This document shows, in pieces, positions 5,173-6,468 of a DNA stretch of 6,468 nt; position 1 is the stretch's first letter; every line of letters begins with the position of its first letter. Both the position numbers and the translations under genes were made by a program. Source of the DNA: Sulfurimonadaceae bacterium (GTDB lineage: Bacteria > Campylobacterota > Campylobacteria > Campylobacterales > Sulfurimonadaceae). The stretch lies in the NCBI GenBank assembly GCA_030610325.1, contig JAUWRZ010000125.1, positions 1 through 6,468 on the forward strand, in the 5' to 3' direction. The notes beneath the pieces are model-generated. The model saw only the letters and a program-made list of their open reading frames with translations, had not been told where the DNA came from and did not search any database.

Positions 5173-5201
5173 TCGACGCAGATCAATTTGTGAGGTATTA
5201 T
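5173..5201 (+). promoter_or_regulatory. Candidate promoter of the HipA gene, possibly leaderless
   Basis: TCGACG (5173-5178) and TATTAT (5196-5201) are separated by 17 bp and match consensus at 4 and 5 of 6 positions. The start point would fall at about 5208, the A of the HipA start codon. Consistent with a leaderless transcript, there is no well-placed Shine-Dalgarno: the only GAGG (5192-5195) is 12 nt away. Confidence 0.4.
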
Positions 5202-5218
5202 ACTTTCATGAAAGTATA
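5199..5218. promoter_or_regulatory. Perfect 20-bp palindrome centred on the HipA start codon
   Basis: TATACTTTCATGAAAGTATA is fully self-complementary, with the ATG at its centre, and overlaps the presumed -10 box. Known HipB operators have the form TATCC-N8-GGATA, so the TAT/ATA ends and overall length here are reminiscent but not identical. As RNA it would form an 8-bp stem with CAUG in the loop. Confidence 0.6.
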
Positions 5219-6468
5219 TGTTCTCAATAAGAGTGCTCCAATCGGTATTTTAGAAGAAGACGAGTATGGATATATCATATTTGAATACCTTGACTCTGCA
5301 ACAGAGGACGATCATCTTCCCGGACTAGACAAAAAGAAGAGCGCCCCATCAAAGTCACTGTTTCCTGTCTTTGATTCTCTGCTTCCTGAAGACGGAAAAG
5401 TAGATATCATCAAGAGTCTCCATGGTACTACCTATGAGATAGCAGTCCTATTACACCTTGAGGGTGTACACGGTGCCTTTATGTTTCTGTCAGAAGAGGA
5501 GTATTCGACTTACATCCCATCTAAGTCTATAGAGATTGATTTTTCACGAGACAAAAAGAAGATTTTGAATAACAAATACACTTTCCCCAATATATTAGAG
5601 CATGAGATCGATATTGATGATGAGACACTTTATGAGATGATCAAGAAAAAAGGGCATGTGCTCGGTCTTGGTGGTTTTCAAAACAAATTCAGTGTCCATA
5701 TAGATGATGCGTCATTGAAGATAACAAGATCTGAAGATTCTGAGTATTTTATGAAACCCTATAATAAGAGCTATGCTAAATATGATTTCAGAAGAGCAAA
5801 GACAGACCTGTATGCACCTTATTTAGCACTCAATGAGCATCTTTTCATGACGATGGCAAGAGATCTTGGGTTTGATGTGCCATGGAGTGCGATCATCAAG
5901 CAAGGAGTAGATTTCCACTATGTGATCAAACGATTTGATAGACTTGAACAGTCATCTATAGAACATTATGATCTGGGGGCACTTTTAGGTCTTTCTTCTT
6001 CTGAAAAATACTCGCCGACTTATGAGAAAGTCTTTGCTGTCTTAAGAGAGAAGCTTGATGTAGCTGAATTGCTTAAGGCTTTTAGGTTCCTCGTGTTTTC
6101 CGCTGTGATCGGACATGGGGACCTCCATGCCAAGAACATCTCTATCATCAGGTCAAGTTACAAACAATCTGCAGGGATGATCTATTATTATCTATCACCC
6201 CTGTATGATGTATCGACTACAGGTATCTACAAAGACCTAAAAGATAAAGATGTAGGACTCAAATTTGGTGGTAAGACAAAGAAGATACGACTGGAACAGT
6301 TCATCGTCTTTGGGAAAGCGTTAGGCTTTGATGAAGAGGTCTTGATGGTCGAGATCCATCTGGTTGTCGATCATTTTGTGGATCACTTCGATGACTATAT
6401 CATGGCTTTACCCGAAAGCGTACAGTTGTTGCCCTTTGCGATCAATAGGTACTCCAGAAAGACATTGA
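5208..6468 (+). CDS. HipA-family serine/threonine kinase toxin, 3' end just outside window
   Basis: This is a HipA-family kinase; the E. coli member phosphorylates glutamyl-tRNA synthetase and promotes persistence, but targets differ between family members. The frame is open for 420 codons to the window edge. The TGA in the final three bases is in another frame. HipA proteins are typically about 410-440 residues, so only the last few codons should be missing. An N-terminal HipA domain (MKVYVLNKSAPIGILEED, then SLFPVFDSLLPE at about 65-76) precedes the kinase core: GLGGFQNKF (153-161) at the usual GAQPK position, the ATP-binding lysine K183 in FMKP, KRFDR (241-245), GHGDLHAKN (302-310, catalytic D305) and SPLYDV (331-336 region, metal-binding D334). 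All key residues are present. ATG 5208 gives the expected N-terminus; an in-frame GTG at 5190 would add six residues. No HipB gene lies between it and the divergent antitoxin. Confidence 0.85.
   Translation, partial: MKVYVLNKSAPIGILEEDEYGYIIFEYLDSATEDDHLPGLDKKKSAPSKSLFPVFDSLLPEDGKVDIIKSLHGTTYEIAVLLHLEGVHGAFMFLSEEEYSTYIPSKSIEIDFSRDKKKILNNKYTFPNILEHEIDIDDETLYEMIKKKGHVLGLGGFQNKFSVHIDDASLKITRSEDSEYFMKPYNKSYAKYDFRRAKTDLYAPYLALNEHLFMTMARDLGFDVPWSAIIKQGVDFHYVIKRFDRLEQSSIEHYDLGALLGLSSSEKYSPTYEKVFAVLREKLDVAELLKAFRFLVFSAVIGHGDLHAKNISIIRSSYKQSAGMIYYYLSPLYDVSTTGIYKDLKDKDVGLKFGGKTKKIRLEQFIVFGKALGFDEEVLMVEIHLVVDHFVDHFDDYIMALPESVQLLPFAINRYSRKTL

Noticed and set aside
5149..5193. 14-codon frame (MEKDFQDYSTQINL) upstream of HipA as a leader peptide
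   Set aside because: It has no ribosome binding site and lies upstream of the best promoter match, so it would not be on the HipA transcript.
6466..6468. TGA at the window's end as the HipA stop codon
   Set aside because: It is out of frame with the 420 open codons from 5208; the last complete codon is TTG at 6465-6467.

Overview
The window looks like an accessory region of a moderately AT-rich Gram-negative bacterium. The mix of gene families and the strong purine-rich Shine-Dalgarno sites would fit Campylobacterota (Sulfurimonas/Sulfurovum-like), but that is an inference from style, not from any marker gene. Base composition is patchy. The first gene is close to half G+C, the second is strikingly AT-rich, and the rest is intermediate, which suggests pieces of different origin.

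Layout. (1) Positions 3-1376, + strand: the C-terminal part of a membrane-anchored LtaS/sulfatase-fold phosphoglycerol transferase-like protein, cut by the window's left edge. Its stop overlaps (ATGA) the start of a second reading frame that has a good ribosome binding site but stops after 16 codons, so an envelope operon seems to have been interrupted here. (2) Positions 1507-2814, + strand: a stand-alone AT-rich ATPase of the ATPase_2 + DUF234 type with a C-terminal PD-(D/E)XK-like motif. It sits behind a promoter overlaid by three 9-bp boxes at an exact 15-bp period. (3) Positions about 2809-3640: no intact gene, but three relics read on the - strand. These are a decayed second copy of the antitoxin described next (with its promoter, operator and upstream palindrome still recognisable), a decayed XRE-type antitoxin, and a short piece of what is probably its RelE/HigB-like toxin. 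(4) Positions 3648-4959, - strand: an intact two-gene toxin-antitoxin operon, an HTH-containing antitoxin followed by an AbiEii/AbiGii-type nucleotidyltransferase toxin, overlapping by 8 bp. (5) Positions 5208-6468, + strand: a divergently transcribed HipA-family kinase that runs off the right edge a few codons from its expected end. Its start codon lies at the centre of a perfect 20-bp palindrome.

Taken together, the right two thirds is a small toxin-antitoxin/defence island: one intact AbiEii-type module, one HipA kinase, one DUF234 ATPase, and a graveyard of at least two further modules. The most informative part is the roughly 430-bp direct repeat (2822-3254 versus 4663-5094). The coding part of one copy has decayed, while two palindromes in its control region remain identical or nearly so, and these point to candidate operators. 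I see no RNA genes, CRISPR array, transposase or integrase.
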